Assembly (NCBI RefSeq): GCF_003268675.1
Contig: NZ_CP029378.1
Span: forward strand, 1,302,001-1,366,000
Direction of reading: 5' to 3'
DNA length: 64,000 nucleotides
Source of the DNA: Streptomyces bacillaris
GTDB taxonomy: Bacteria; Actinomycetota; Actinomycetes; Streptomycetales; Streptomycetaceae
This document shows, piece by piece, positions 41,692-51,814 of the stretch; the stretch's first letter is position 1; each line of letters begins with the position of its first letter. The translations under genes and the position numbers were made by a program. The notes under the pieces were generated by a model that had not been told where the DNA came from, ran no database searches, and saw only the letters and a list, made by a program, of their open reading frames with translations.

Positions 41692-43817
41692 GCACCACCA
41701 CTGAGCTTCTGAAGGGTGCGGCCGAGCTGTTCCCCGGTGAGGTCGTCACGCAGGCGCACGTACGCCACCTGGACCTGCCGTACGGCGCCGGGCGGTTCGC
41801 GCTCATCACGCTGGACAACGGCCTGGACCACACCAAGCCGACCACCTTCGGACCGCAGTCGCTGGCGAACCTGAACGCCGCGATCGACCAGGTCGAGAAG
41901 GAGGCCGCCGACGGCACCATCACCGGCGTCGGCATCACCGGCAAGCCGTTCATCTTCGCCGTCGGCGCCGACCTCAAGGGCGTCGAGCTGCTCGGCCGCC
42001 ACGAGGACGCGCTCGCCATCGGCAAGGGCGGCCACGACGTCTTCCGCCGCCTCTCCGGCCTCGCGGTCCCGACGTTCGCGTACTACAACGGCGCGGCGAT
42101 GGGCGGCGGTGTCGAGGTCGGTCTGCACTGCACCTACCGCACCGTCTCCACCGCCATCCCGGCGTTCTCGCTGCCCGAGGTCTTCCTCGGCCTGGTCCCC
42201 GGCTGGGGCGGCTGCGCGCTGCTGCCGAACCTGATCGGCGCGGACCGCGCGGTCTCGGTGATCATCGAGAACTCGCTGAACCAGAACCGCCAGCTCAAGG
42301 GCAAGCAGGTCTTCGACCTCGGCATCGCGGACGCGATCTTCGAGGGCGCGGACTTCCTGGAGCAGTCGCTCGTGTGGACCGCGAACGTGCTCAAGGGTTC
42401 GGTCACGGTTGAGCGCGCGGAGATCGACCGCGGTGACGCCTGGGACCAGGCCGTCGCCCGCGGCCGGGCCATCGCGGACTCCAAGGTGCACGGCGCGGCC
42501 CCGGCCGCGTACCGCGCGCTGGACATCATCGCGGCGGCCAAGGACGGCGACCTCTCCGCCGGCTTCGACGCCGAGGACCAGGCCCTCGCGGACCTGATCA
42601 TGGGCGGCGAGCTGCGGAGCGGCATCTACGCCTTCAACCTGGTCCAGAAGCGCGCCAAGCGCCCGGCCGGTGCCCCGGACAAGAACCTGGCCCGCCCGGT
42701 CACCAAGGTCGGCGTCGTCGGTGCCGGTCTGATGGCCTCGCAGCTGGCGCTGCTGTTCCTGCGCCGCCTGGAGGTCCCGGTCGTCCTCACGGACATCGAC
42801 CAGGAGCGCGTCGACAAGGGTGTGGGGTACGTCCACGCCGAGATCGAGAAGCTGCTCGGCAAGGGCCGCATCAACCAGGACAAGGCCAACCGTCTCAAGG
42901 GCCTGGTCTCCGGTGTCCTCGACAAGGCCGAGGGGTTCGCGGACGCGGACTTCATCATCGAGGCCGTCTTCGAGGAGATCGGCGTCAAGCAGCAGGTGTT
43001 CGCGGAGGTCGAGGCGGTCGCCCCGGCGCACGCGATCCTCGCCACCAACACCTCCTCGCTCTCGGTGACCGAGATGGCGTCGAAGCTGAAGAACCCCGAG
43101 CGGGTCGTCGGCTTCCACTTCTTCAACCCGGTCGCGATCCTCCCGCTGCTGGAGATCGTCCGCGGCGAGCAGACCGACGACGCCTCGCTGGCGACCGCGT
43201 TCGGTGTGGCCCGCAAGCTGAAGAAGACCGCGGTCCTGGTGAAGGACGCCCCGGCGTTCGTCGTCAACCGCATCCTCACCCGCTTCATGGGCGAGATCCA
43301 GAACGTCATCGACGAGGGCACCCCGGTCGAGGTCGCGGAGAAGGCCGTCGAGCCGCTCGGCCTGCCGATGTCCCCGCTGGTGCTTCTGGAGCTGGTCGGC
43401 CCGGCCATCGGCCTGCACGTCTCCGAGACCCTGAACCGCGCCTTCCCGGAGCGCTTCACCGTCTCCGAGAACCTCGCGGCGGTCGTCAAGGCCGGCAAGC
43501 GCGGCTTCTACGTCTACGACTCCGGCGCGCCGGTCCTCGACCCCGAGGTCGCCGCCCTCCTCAAGCAGGGCGACACCGTCCTCACCGAGGAGCAGACCCG
43601 CGACCGCGTGCTCGACGCGGTGGCGCAGGAGATCGGCCTGATGCTGGAGGAGGGCGTCGTGGCCGAGGCCCAGGACATCGACCTGTGCCTGATCACCGGC
43701 GCGGGCTGGCCCTTCCACCTGGGCGGCATCACGCCGTACCTGGACCGCGAGGGCGTCTCCCAGCGGGTGAACGGCAAGCCGTTCCTGGAGCAGGGCGTGG
43801 CGAGCGTGCCCGCCTAG
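41688..43817 (+). CDS. fadB: 3-hydroxyacyl-CoA dehydrogenase / enoyl-CoA hydratase fusion
   Basis: 709 residues. The N-terminal crotonase part has IFAVGADLKGVELL (oxyanion region), NGAAMGGGVEVGLHCTYRT (first Glu) and LPEVFLGLVPGWGG (second Glu). The dehydrogenase part starts with VGVVGAGLMASQLALLFLRR (NAD fold, about 342-361), then NTSSLSVTEMASKLKNPERVVGFHFFNPV (catalytic His region) and APAFVVNRILTRFMGE. It hydrates enoyl-CoA and oxidises hydroxyacyl-CoA, passing product to the thiolase FadA. Pair operon with fadA; strong terminator after the stop. Confidence 0.96.
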   Translation: MSTTTELLKGAAELFPGEVVTQAHVRHLDLPYGAGRFALITLDNGLDHTKPTTFGPQSLANLNAAIDQVEKEAADGTITGVGITGKPFIFAVGADLKGVELLGRHEDALAIGKGGHDVFRRLSGLAVPTFAYYNGAAMGGGVEVGLHCTYRTVSTAIPAFSLPEVFLGLVPGWGGCALLPNLIGADRAVSVIIENSLNQNRQLKGKQVFDLGIADAIFEGADFLEQSLVWTANVLKGSVTVERAEIDRGDAWDQAVARGRAIADSKVHGAAPAAYRALDIIAAAKDGDLSAGFDAEDQALADLIMGGELRSGIYAFNLVQKRAKRPAGAPDKNLARPVTKVGVVGAGLMASQLALLFLRRLEVPVVLTDIDQERVDKGVGYVHAEIEKLLGKGRINQDKANRLKGLVSGVLDKAEGFADADFIIEAVFEEIGVKQQVFAEVEAVAPAHAILATNTSSLSVTEMASKLKNPERVVGFHFFNPVAILPLLEIVRGEQTDDASLATAFGVARKLKKTAVLVKDAPAFVVNRILTRFMGEIQNVIDEGTPVEVAEKAVEPLGLPMSPLVLLELVGPAIGLHVSETLNRAFPERFTVSENLAAVVKAGKRGFYVYDSGAPVLDPEVAALLKQGDTVLTEEQTRDRVLDAVAQEIGLMLEEGVVAEAQDIDLCLITGAGWPFHLGGITPYLDREGVSQRVNGKPFLEQGVASVPA

Positions 43818-43836
43818 CGCGGACACCGGTCACCGG

Positions 43837-43870
43837 ACGGGCCGTACGGGAGCGATCCCGTACGGCCCGT
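43837..43870 (+). terminator. Hairpin terminator after fadB
   Basis: 15-bp perfect arms (ACGGGCCGTACGGGA / complement) around GCGA, 19 bp past the stop. Confidence 0.85.
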
Positions 43871-44045
43871 CGTCGTACCGCCGTCGCTCCGCGAAAGAGC
43901 GGGGCACTCAACTGGTGTGCGTGCCGCGCCGGTTGTCTATAGTGCTGTTCCCCGCACCACGACCGCCGGACCGGCTCCGCCCCCCACCCGAGTCCCCCGT
44001 ACTCCGCCCCGACCCGGGCCATGAGCTTTGAGGACTCGACCCAGG

Positions 44046-45125
44046 ATGAGCAACGACGCCATACCCGCGGGCCCCCGCGCCTCCCGACGCGCGGCCGGGC
44101 CCCGTAAACGCCGCCGTGGACTCAGGATCACCCTTGGTGTGCTGCTCGTCCTGCTGCTGGCGGGCGGCTCCACCGTCTACTGGCTCTACAGCCGCCTCGA
44201 CGGCAACATCAAGGGCGTCGACATCGACACGGCGCTCGGGGACGACCGGCCGCGCAAGCTACCCACCAGCGGGCAGAACCTGCTGGTCCTGGGGTCGGAC
44301 TCGCGGGCCGGGGCGGAGAACGAGGAGCTGGGCGGCGGCGGGAAGGCCGGTGGCGCGCGCTCCGACACCGCGCTGGTGGTGCACATCCCCGAGGGGCGGT
44401 CCCAGGCCGTCGCGGTCTCGATACCCCGCGACACCCTGGTGACCCGGCCCGAGTGCACCGAGGACGGCGGGGCGGCGGTGCCCGCCGAGGAGCGCGTCAT
44501 GTTCAACTCCGTCTACGCCCAGGTCGGTCCGGCCTGTGTGGTGAAGACCGTGGAGAAGATGTCCGGCGTCCGGATCGACCACTATCTGGAGATCGACTTC
44601 GCCGGGTTCAAAGAGCTGGTCGACGCGATCGGCGGGGTCACCGTGGACGTGGAGCAGGACATCCACGACCAGGCGTCGGGGCTGGAGCTGACCGCAGGGC
44701 GGCAGCGGCTGGACGGCACCCAGTCCCTCGCGTACGTACGGACCCGGCACGGCATCGGGGACGGCAGCGACCTCGGCCGCATCGGGCTCCAGCAGCAGTT
44801 CCTCATCGCCCTGCTCTCCGAGGTCAAGTCGCAGGATCTGCTGGGCAGTCCGGCGGGCGCGTACCGGATCGCGGACTCGGCCACCAAGGCGCTCACCACC
44901 GACGCGGGGCTCGCCTCGCTCACCTCGCTGGCGGAGTTCGGCCGCTCGATGAACGGCATCGCCCCGGCCTCGATGGAGACGATCATGCTGCCGGTGGCGT
45001 ACGACAAGGCCGACCCGAACCGGGTGGTGGCCGCCGAGCCGCAGGCCGGTCAGCTGTGGAAGGCCCTCCGCGAGGACACCGCGATCCCCGAGGCGGCGAA
45101 GAAGTCCCCCGCCACCGGGGGCTGA
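44046..45125 (+). CDS. LytR-CpsA-Psr (LCP) family wall-polymer ligase
   Basis: 359 residues from ATG 44046. Basic cytoplasmic start, one membrane segment (about 28-50), then the extracytoplasmic LCP domain: NLLVLGSDSRAG (about 79-90), GGARSDTALVVHIPEGRSQAVAVSIPRDTLV (about 103-133, with the catalytic Arg and Asp residues), YLEIDFAGFKELVDAIGGVTVDV, LDGTQSLAYVRTRHG and DLGRIGLQQQFL. LCP enzymes move lipid-linked glycopolymers to peptidoglycan. No C-terminal LytR domain is attached. Confidence 0.95.
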   Translation: MSNDAIPAGPRASRRAAGPRKRRRGLRITLGVLLVLLLAGGSTVYWLYSRLDGNIKGVDIDTALGDDRPRKLPTSGQNLLVLGSDSRAGAENEELGGGGKAGGARSDTALVVHIPEGRSQAVAVSIPRDTLVTRPECTEDGGAAVPAEERVMFNSVYAQVGPACVVKTVEKMSGVRIDHYLEIDFAGFKELVDAIGGVTVDVEQDIHDQASGLELTAGRQRLDGTQSLAYVRTRHGIGDGSDLGRIGLQQQFLIALLSEVKSQDLLGSPAGAYRIADSATKALTTDAGLASLTSLAEFGRSMNGIAPASMETIMLPVAYDKADPNRVVAAEPQAGQLWKALREDTAIPEAAKKSPATGG

Positions 45126-45164
45126 CCGGCCCCGGTGGCGGCGCTCCCGTGACACCCTGCCGGG

Positions 45165-45548
45165 ATGAGCGGTGACGCGGTGGTGCTGGTGATCGTGGAC
45201 GGGGCCAATGTGGTCGGGTCCGTGCCCGACGGATGGTGGCGGGACCGGCGCGGTGCCGCCGAGCGGCTGCGGGACTCGCTGGTCTCGTACGCGGCGGACG
45301 GGGTGCCGGGGGTCCCGGGGCCCGTCGAGATCGTGCTCGTCGTCGAGGGGGCCGCGCGGGGCGTCGCCTCCGTGCCGGGCGTCGAGGTCGTCTCCGCCCC
45401 CGGCAGCGGTGACGACCTGATCGCGGAACTGGCGGCGGGCGCCGGGCCGGAGCGCGGGTGCGTCGTCGTCACCGCCGACCGGGGGCTGCGGCAGCGGGTC
45501 GAGGCATACGGGGCTCGGTGCGTGGGGCCCCGTACAGTACGGCCCTAG
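45165..45548 (+). CDS. NYN/PIN-like putative ribonuclease
   Basis: 127 residues. VVLVIVDGANVVGSVPDGWWRDR (about 6-28), SGDDLIAELAA (about 82-92) and CVVVTADRGLRQRVEAYGARCVGP (about 99-122) match the acidic active-site pattern of NYN/YacP-type PIN-fold RNases. Relatives in Streptomyces are often labelled NTP pyrophosphohydrolase, which the motifs do not support in my view. Starts 39 bp after the LCP gene on the same strand. Confidence 0.82.
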   Translation: MSGDAVVLVIVDGANVVGSVPDGWWRDRRGAAERLRDSLVSYAADGVPGVPGPVEIVLVVEGAARGVASVPGVEVVSAPGSGDDLIAELAAGAGPERGCVVVTADRGLRQRVEAYGARCVGPRTVRP

Positions 45549-45655
45549 GGTTTGTCCGGAGCCTCTGCCGGATCTCCCGGCGGGCGCGCAGGGTGCGGGT
45601 GAGGCGCGTGATGCCGTGGCCGAGGAGGCAGGGCAGCAGCGTGAGGGCCCCGGGC

Positions 45656-45898
45656 CTAGTGGAGGACGTCGCGGGTGTGGCCGGGGCGGCTCCAGATGTC
45701 CAGGGGCAGGGACACCAGGACGGCGGAGACCGTCACGGGCAGCAGCGGCAGGAGCACCGAACAGAGCCGGGGCCACCGGCCGGGCCGCAGCGCGCACCGC
45801 ACGCCCAGGCCCGCCATGACGAGGGGCCCGAGGGGGATCCAGAGGAAGACCGGGACGACCGGCAGCGCCCACCACGCGTCCCCGTGACCGAACATCAT
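45656..45898 (-). CDS. Possible small membrane protein
   Basis: 80 residues from the ATG at 45898, with two hydrophobic segments (about 8-32 and 44-65) separated by a short basic loop (RCALRPGRWPR). The order of charges suggests an in-out-in or reversed topology. No family is recognised. It lies between the convergent NYN gene and the upstream permease gene. The supporting evidence is only codon pattern and hydrophobic periodicity. Confidence 0.45.
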   Translation of the reverse strand: MMFGHGDAWWALPVVPVFLWIPLGPLVMAGLGVRCALRPGRWPRLCSVLLPLLPVTVSAVLVSLPLDIWSRPGHTRDVLH

Positions 45899-45999
45899 CG
45901 GCACCGCCCACCGATCCCGCCCCGCAGGCTTCCTCCCCAGTATCCCTGGTCCTGCCGGACGGAGGCGGTGGACCGGCAGGACCGGGCGGCAGTGGGGCG

Positions 46000-47502
46000 C
46001 TAGCGGCCTTCCCGGCCCAGGCGGCTGTGCGAGCGTCCGTACACGAAGTAGATGAGCACGCCGAGCGCCATCCAGCCGGCGAACCGTACCCAGGTCTCCA
46101 CCGGCAGGTTGAGCATCAGCCAGACCGAGGCGGCCACCGAGGCGATCGGCAGGACCGGCACCCACGGGGTGCGGAAGGCGCGCGGCAGGTCGGGGCGGGT
46201 GCGGCGCAGGACCAGGACGCCGAGGGCGACGACGACGAAGGCGAAGAGCGTGCCGATGTTCACCAGGGTGGCCAGCTCGTCGATGCTCGTGAACCCGGCG
46301 ATGACCGCGATCACCACGCCGAGCAGGATCGTCGGGCGGTACGGGGTCTTGAAGCGCGGGTGCGTCCGGGAGAAGAAGCGCGGGAGCAGGCCGTCACGGC
46401 TCATCGCGAAGAAGACACGGGTCTGGCCGAGCAGCAGGATCATGCAGACCGTGGTCAGGCCGACCGCGGCCCCGAAGCTGATCAGACCGGCGTAGAAGGG
46501 GTGTCCGGTGGCTTTGAAGGCGTCGGCGAGCGGGGCGCTGACGGAGAGTTCGCTGTAGTGCTGCATGCCGGTGACGACGATGGAGACCGCCACGTAGAGC
46601 ACCGTGCAGATGATGAGCGAGCCGAGGATGCCGCGCGGCATGTCGCGCTGGGGCAGCTTGGTCTCCTCGGCGGCGGTGGCCACCACGTCGAAGCCGATGA
46701 AGGCGAAGAAGACGATGGAGGCGGCGGTGAAGATGCCCATGACGCCGAAGTTGGTGGGCTCGTAGCCGAAGATCAGCTGGACCATCGGGGCGTCCCAGCC
46801 GGAGCCGGCGGCCTGCTTCTCGGACGGCGGGATGAACGGCTTGTAGTTCTCGGCCTTGATGAAGAAGAGACCCGCGATGATCACCATGAGGACCACGCCG
46901 ACCTTGATCGCCACGACGACCGAGGTGACCCGGGCGGAGAGCTTCATGCCGATGACCAGGATGACGGTCAGGATCAGCACGAGGACGAAGGCCAGGAGGT
47001 CGAAGCCGAACCCTTCCGCGGCGTCCGGCCCCGAGAGTGCTTCGGGCATCGTCCAGTTGACGTTGTCCATCAGTGAGCGGACGTAGCCGGACCAGCCGAC
47101 CGCGACCACCGCCGTGCCGAGCGCGAACTCCAGCACCAGGTCCCAGCCGATGATCCAGGCCACCAGCTCACCGAGGGAGGCGTACGAGAAGGTGTACGCG
47201 GAGCCGGCCACGGGGACGGTGGAGGCGAACTCGGCGTAGCAGAGCGCGGCCAGGGCGCAGACGACGCCCGCGACCACGAACGCGATGGCGGTCGCCGGGC
47301 CCGCCGTCTCCTTGGCGACCTTGCCCGTCAGGACGAAGATGCCGGTGCCGATGATGACCCCGACGCCGAAGACCGTGAGGTCCAGCGCGGAGAGGGACTT
47401 CTTGAGCGCGTGCTCGGGCTCCTCGGTGTCAAGGATCGACTGCTCGACCGATTTTGTGCGGAACATACCGTTTCCGCGGGGTGGTGTGACCTGCGCGCTC
47501 AC
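46000..47502 (-). CDS. Amino acid permease, APC superfamily (cationic amino acid transporter type)
   Basis: The GTG at 47502 follows GGAGG by seven bases and gives 500 residues. It has the APC/CAT pattern: LKKSLSALDLTVFGVGVIIGTGIFVLTG (first segment, about 32-59), ALAALCYAEFASTVPVAGSAYTFSYA (about 79-104), FFAFIGFDVVATAAEETKLPQRDMPRGI (about 261-288) and about 12 membrane segments overall. It imports amino acids with proton coupling; the substrate is not fixed by sequence. The dxs terminator separates it from dxs. Confidence 0.93.
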   Translation of the reverse strand: MSAQVTPPRGNGMFRTKSVEQSILDTEEPEHALKKSLSALDLTVFGVGVIIGTGIFVLTGKVAKETAGPATAIAFVVAGVVCALAALCYAEFASTVPVAGSAYTFSYASLGELVAWIIGWDLVLEFALGTAVVAVGWSGYVRSLMDNVNWTMPEALSGPDAAEGFGFDLLAFVLVLILTVILVIGMKLSARVTSVVVAIKVGVVLMVIIAGLFFIKAENYKPFIPPSEKQAAGSGWDAPMVQLIFGYEPTNFGVMGIFTAASIVFFAFIGFDVVATAAEETKLPQRDMPRGILGSLIICTVLYVAVSIVVTGMQHYSELSVSAPLADAFKATGHPFYAGLISFGAAVGLTTVCMILLLGQTRVFFAMSRDGLLPRFFSRTHPRFKTPYRPTILLGVVIAVIAGFTSIDELATLVNIGTLFAFVVVALGVLVLRRTRPDLPRAFRTPWVPVLPIASVAASVWLMLNLPVETWVRFAGWMALGVLIYFVYGRSHSRLGREGR

Positions 47503-47586
47503 CTGCGTACCTCCACGCACTCGTTGTGAACGCCATGATGGAGACCGGAATGCGCAGGAAAACGCCATCTGGCCCGTTTCATGCGA

Positions 47587-47632
47587 ATGGGCCGGGAGAA
47601 CCACCCGGACAGGGGTCGTCTTCCCGGCCCAT
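47587..47632 (-). terminator. Hairpin terminator after dxs
   Basis: 11-bp arms ATGGGCCGGGA / TCCCGGCCCAT with a 24-base loop, 16 bp past the dxs stop on the minus strand. Confidence 0.65.
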
Positions 47633-47647
47633 CGGCCCGAGAACAGG

Positions 47648-49561
47648 TCAGTCGCGGGCGGGCTGCACCGCGCGGCTCTCGAAGCGGCCGTCGAGCTTGG
47701 CGACCAGGCCGGTGACCTGGCGGGCGATGTCCGGCGCGGTCAGCCCGATCTCGGCCATGACCTCACCGCGCGAGGCGTGGTCGAGGAAGACCGGCGGGAT
47801 GCCGAAGTCGCGCAGCGGTACGTCGACACCGGCGTCGCGCAGCGCCTGGGCGACGGCGGAACCGACGCCTCCGGCACGGCTGTTGTCCTCGACGGTGACG
47901 ACGACGCGGTGGCGCTCGGCGAGCGGGGCGAGCGCCACGTCGATCGGTTTGACCCAGCGCGGGTCGACGACGGTGGAGGTGATGCCCTGGGCGTCCAGGA
48001 GATCCGCGATCTCCAGGCACATCGGGGCGAGCGCGCCGACGGAGACGATCAGGACGTCCGGGCGGTCCGCCTTCGGCTCGCGCAGGATGTCCATGCCGCC
48101 CGCCCGGCCGACCGCCTTGACCGCCGGGCCGACCGCGCCCTTGGAGAAGCGGACCACGGTGGGCGCGTCGTCGACGGCGACGGCCTCCCGGAGCTGGGCA
48201 CGGACCTGGTCGGCGTCGCGCGGGGCGGCGATCCGCAGGCCCGGGACGACCTGGAGGATCGACATGTCCCACATGCCGTTGTGCGAGGCGCCGTCGGTGC
48301 CGGTGACCCCGGCCCGGTCCAGGACGAAGGTGACGCCGCACTTGTGCAGGGCCACATCCATCAGGACCTGGTCGAAGGCGCGGTTGAGGAAGGTGGCGTA
48401 GACCGCGAAGACCGGGTGGAGGCCGCCGGTGGCGAGGCCCGCCGCGGAGACCGCGCCGTGCTGCTCCGCGATGCCGACGTCGTAGATCCGGTCGGGGAAG
48501 GCCTCCTCGAACTTGCCGAGGCCGACGGGCTGGAGCATGGCCGCGGTGATCGCGACGATGTCCTCGCGCTCCTCGCCGAGCTTGACCATCTCCTCGCCGA
48601 AGACCGAGGTCCAGTCCAGGCCGGAGGTGGAGATCGGCAGGCCGGTGTCCGGGTGGATCTTGCCGACGGCGTGGAAGCGGTCGGCCTCGTCCTCCAGGGC
48701 CGGGGTGTAGCCGCGGCCCTTCTCGGTGAGGCAGTGCACGATGACCGGGCCGCCGAAGCGCTTGGCGCGCTGGAGCGCGGACTCCAGGGCCTCGATGTCA
48801 TGGCCGTCGATCGGGCCGACGTACTTCAGACCGAGGTCCTCGAACATGCCCTGCGGGGCGATGAAGTCCTTGAGGCCCTTCTTGGCGCCGTGCAGGGTCT
48901 CGTAGAGCGGGCGGCCGACGACGGGCGTGCGCTCCAGGATGTCCTTGCCGCGGGCCAGGAAGCGTTCGTACCCGTCGGTCGTACGGAGGGTGGCGAGGTG
49001 GTTGGCCAGGCCGCCGATCGTGGGTGCGTACGAGCGCTCGTTGTCGTTCACCACGATGACGAGCGGGCGGTCCTTGGCGGCGGCGATGTTGTTCAGCGCC
49101 TCCCAGGCCATGCCGCCGGTGAGCGCGCCGTCCCCGATGACGGCGACGACGTGGTCGTCCTTCTTCAGGACCTCGTTCGCCTTGGCGAGGCCGTCGGCCC
49201 AGCCGAGGACCCCGGAGGCGTGGCTGTTCTCGATGACGTCGTGCTCGGACTCGGCACGGGAGGGGTAGCCGGAGAGGCCCCCCTTCATCTTGAGGCGGGA
49301 GAAGTCCTGGCGGCCGGTGAGCAGCTTGTGGACGTAAGCCTGGTGGCCGGTGTCCCAGAGCACCTTGTCGCGGGGCGACTCGAAGACCCGGTGCAGGGCG
49401 ATCGTGAGCTCCACCACGCCCAGGTTGGGGCCGAGGTGTCCGCCGGTCTTGGACACCGCGTCGACGAGGAACGTACGGATCTCCTGCGCGAGCTGCTCCA
49501 GCTCGTCGGCGGAGAGCCGGTCCAGGTCGCGCGGTCCCTTGATGCGGGTCAGCAGATCCAC
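47648..49561 (-). CDS. dxs: 1-deoxy-D-xylulose-5-phosphate synthase
   Basis: 637 residues from GTG 49561. Condenses pyruvate and glyceraldehyde-3-phosphate, the first step of the MEP isoprenoid route, using thiamine diphosphate. Visible: [18 protein letters not shown] (about 40-57), [19 protein letters not shown], the TPP motif [15 protein letters not shown] (about 143-157), [14 protein letters not shown], and the transketolase-type Glu region [17 protein letters not shown] (about 366-382). Next to xylFGH in the usual Streptomyces order; a second dxs copy often exists elsewhere. Confidence 0.97.
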   Translation of the reverse strand: MDLLTRIKGPRDLDRLSADELEQLAQEIRTFLVDAVSKTGGHLGPNLGVVELTIALHRVFESPRDKVLWDTGHQAYVHKLLTGRQDFSRLKMKGGLSGYPSRAESEHDVIENSHASGVLGWADGLAKANEVLKKDDHVVAVIGDGALTGGMAWEALNNIAAAKDRPLVIVVNDNERSYAPTIGGLANHLATLRTTDGYERFLARGKDILERTPVVGRPLYETLHGAKKGLKDFIAPQGMFEDLGLKYVGPIDGHDIEALESALQRAKRFGGPVIVHCLTEKGRGYTPALEDEADRFHAVGKIHPDTGLPISTSGLDWTSVFGEEMVKLGEEREDIVAITAAMLQPVGLGKFEEAFPDRIYDVGIAEQHGAVSAAGLATGGLHPVFAVYATFLNRAFDQVLMDVALHKCGVTFVLDRAGVTGTDGASHNGMWDMSILQVVPGLRIAAPRDADQVRAQLREAVAVDDAPTVVRFSKGAVGPAVKAVGRAGGMDILREPKADRPDVLIVSVGALAPMCLEIADLLDAQGITSTVVDPRWVKPIDVALAPLAERHRVVVTVEDNSRAGGVGSAVAQALRDAGVDVPLRDFGIPPVFLDHASRGEVMAEIGLTAPDIARQVTGLVAKLDGRFESRAVQPARD

Positions 49562-49678
49562 CCGTGCCTCCTTGCGTTTGAGCTGATCGAGCGTGCCGAT
49601 CCGATGAGTCTAATGTTCTGTCCACTTCCGTGGGCAGCCGGAGCCTGTGTTCGAATACGGGCGGCCGGTGACGCACGG

Positions 49679-49709
49679 GTGCCCGGTACCCCCGTGGGGC
49701 ACCGGGCAC
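49679..49709 (-). terminator. Hairpin terminator after xylH
   Basis: 14-bp arms GTGCCCGGTACCCC / GGGGCACCGGGCAC (one wobble) with loop CGT, 16 bp past the xylH stop on the minus strand. Confidence 0.8.
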
Positions 49710-49724
49710 TGCGGGGATGCGCGG

Positions 49725-51038
49725 TCAGGCGCGGCCCGCGGTCTTCTGGGTCTTCCGGGTGACGGAGTCGATGACGACCGTGGCCAGGAGCACACCACCG
49801 GTGATCATGTACTGGATCGGCGTGGCGATGCCCTCCAGCGACAGTCCGTACTGGATGGAGACGATCACCATGACACCGAGCAGCGCGTTCCAGGTGCGGC
49901 CGCGGCCGCCGAAGAGGCTGGTGCCGCCGATGACGGCCGCCGCGATGACGTTCATCAGCAGGTCTCCGGTGCCGGAGCCCTGGTTGGCCGCCGCGATCTT
50001 GGAGGCCCAGAAGAGGCCGCCGATCGCCGCGAAGGTCCCCGCGATGGAGAAGACGGAGATCCGGATGGCGGTGACGTTGATACCGGCGCGCCGGGAGGCC
50101 TCGACGCTGCCGCCGAGCGCGAAGATCTTCCGCCCGTAGGCCGTCCGGCGCAGCAGGAAGTCCGTGCCGACCAGGACGATCAGGAAGAGGACCAGGGCGA
50201 GCGGCAGGCCGCGGTACTGGTTGAACATGTACGCGGCGGCGAAGGCGAACACCGCGAGGACGGCGGTGCGCAGCACGATGTCGGCGATCGGGCGGGCCGG
50301 GATGCCGGCGGCCTCGCGGCGGCGGGTGTCCAGGAAGGCGGCGGCGAAGTAGCCGATCACCGAGACGGCGGCGAGCCCGTAGGCGGCGGCGACATCGGTG
50401 AAGTAGTACGTGGTCAGCTGGCCGACCACGCCGTCGCCGTCCAGGTTGATGGTGCCGGAGTCACCGAGCAGCTGGAGCATGAAGCCGAGCCAGAACAGCA
50501 GGCCGGCCAGGGTGACGGCGAAGGCGGGCGCGCCGATCCGGGCGAAGAAGAAGCCGTGGATCGCGCCGATCACCGCGCCGCTGACGATGGCGACGACGAT
50601 GGCCAGCCACTCGTTCATGCCCTGGGTGACGCTGAGCACCGCGACGAGGGCGCCGGAGACACCGGAGACGGAGCCGACCGAGAGGTCGATCTCGCCGAGC
50701 AGCAGGACGAAGATGATGCCGACGGCCATCATGCCGGTGGCGACCATCGTGGTGGCGATGTCGCTGATGTTCTTCGCGGAGAGGAACTCGGAGTTCATGC
50801 TCTGGAAGACGATGGCGATGATCGCGAGGCCGACGACCACCGGGATCGAGCCCAGGTCGCCGCCGCTGATCTTGCGCTTGAACTCGGCGACGTACCCGGC
50901 GAAACCCTGCTCGCGGATGAGGAGGCGGGGGTCGACGACGGTGGCGGCGCCCTCGGCGGCCTCCGGGTTGCCGACCGGCGGGGCGTCCGCCGGGTCGGAG
51001 GTCTTGGCCGGCGAGGTGGCCGACTTGTCGGTGGTCAC
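49725..51038 (-). CDS. xylH: Sugar ABC transporter permease (XylH type)
   Basis: 437 residues from the GTG at 51038, after GGAGG. It overlaps the ATPase stop by 4 bp. About ten membrane segments are seen (from about 52 on). The XylH/RbsC-type permease motifs VGIIFVLLLGEIDLSVGSVSGVSGA (about 105-129) and NVIAAAVIGGTSLFGGRGR (about 363-381) are clear. It has an 80-residue soluble N-terminal part. Works with XylG and XylF for uptake of xylose or related sugars. Confidence 0.95.
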   Translation of the reverse strand: MTTDKSATSPAKTSDPADAPPVGNPEAAEGAATVVDPRLLIREQGFAGYVAEFKRKISGGDLGSIPVVVGLAIIAIVFQSMNSEFLSAKNISDIATTMVATGMMAVGIIFVLLLGEIDLSVGSVSGVSGALVAVLSVTQGMNEWLAIVVAIVSGAVIGAIHGFFFARIGAPAFAVTLAGLLFWLGFMLQLLGDSGTINLDGDGVVGQLTTYYFTDVAAAYGLAAVSVIGYFAAAFLDTRRREAAGIPARPIADIVLRTAVLAVFAFAAAYMFNQYRGLPLALVLFLIVLVGTDFLLRRTAYGRKIFALGGSVEASRRAGINVTAIRISVFSIAGTFAAIGGLFWASKIAAANQGSGTGDLLMNVIAAAVIGGTSLFGGRGRTWNALLGVMVIVSIQYGLSLEGIATPIQYMITGGVLLATVVIDSVTRKTQKTAGRA

Positions 51039-51814
51039 TGGGAAACCTCCGCGTTGCGCGCCGCACGTCGGGTCACGGCGTTGTCCGTGGCGCCCGTGAT
51101 GGCGGAGATGATCTCTTCCTGGGAGGTGGTCTTCACATCGAAGACACCGTTGTTCCGGCCCAGCCGGAGCACGGCGACCTTGTCGGCCACGGCCTTCACG
51201 TCGGCCATGTTGTGGCTGATGAGGATGACCGCGTGGCCGCGCTCGCGCAGCCGCTCGACGAGGTCGAGGACCTGGGCGGTCTGCTCGACGCCGAGGGCGG
51301 CGGTCGGCTCGTCGAGGATGACGAGCTTGGGCTCGCCGAGCATCGACCGGGCGATGGCCACGGTCTGGCGCTGGCCGCCGGAGAGCGAGGCGATCGGGAT
51401 GCGGACGCTCGGGATGCGGATGGAGAGCGTGGAGAGCAGTTCGCGGGAGCGGCGCTCCATCTCCACCTCGTCGAGGATGCCGAAGCGGCGCAGCTCCCGA
51501 CCGAGGTAGAGGTTGCCGACGACGTCGATGTTGTCGCAGAGCGCGAGGTCCTGGTAGACGGTCGCGACACCGAGGTTCTGGGAGTCGTGCGGCTTCTCGA
51601 TCCGTACGGCCCGGCCCTCCCACTCGATGACTCCCTCATCGATGGGGTGCACTCCGGCGATCGTCTTGACCAGCGTTGATTTCCCGGCACCGTTGTCGCC
51701 CACCAGGGCGACCACCTCGCCGGCGTGGACCTCAAGCTCTACATCGGTGAGTACCTGGACGGCACCGAATCGCTTGGAGACCCCTCGCAACGCCAACACG
51801 GGCGTAGCGGTCAC
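51035..51814 (-). CDS. xylG: Sugar ABC transporter ATPase (XylG type, single domain)
   Basis: 259 residues from the GTG at 51814 (AAGGAG eight bases upstream; an ATG at 51823 is too close to it). One ABC domain only, whereas E. coli XylG has two; it must work as a homodimer. Walker A VGDNGAGKSTL (about 38-48), signature LSGGQRQ (about 142-148), Walker B LVILDEPTAALG (about 162-173) and LISHNM (switch His). Upstream lies the hairpin region after xylF. Confidence 0.95.
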   Translation of the reverse strand: MTATPVLALRGVSKRFGAVQVLTDVELEVHAGEVVALVGDNGAGKSTLVKTIAGVHPIDEGVIEWEGRAVRIEKPHDSQNLGVATVYQDLALCDNIDVVGNLYLGRELRRFGILDEVEMERRSRELLSTLSIRIPSVRIPIASLSGGQRQTVAIARSMLGEPKLVILDEPTAALGVEQTAQVLDLVERLRERGHAVILISHNMADVKAVADKVAVLRLGRNNGVFDVKTTSQEEIISAITGATDNAVTRRAARNAEVSQ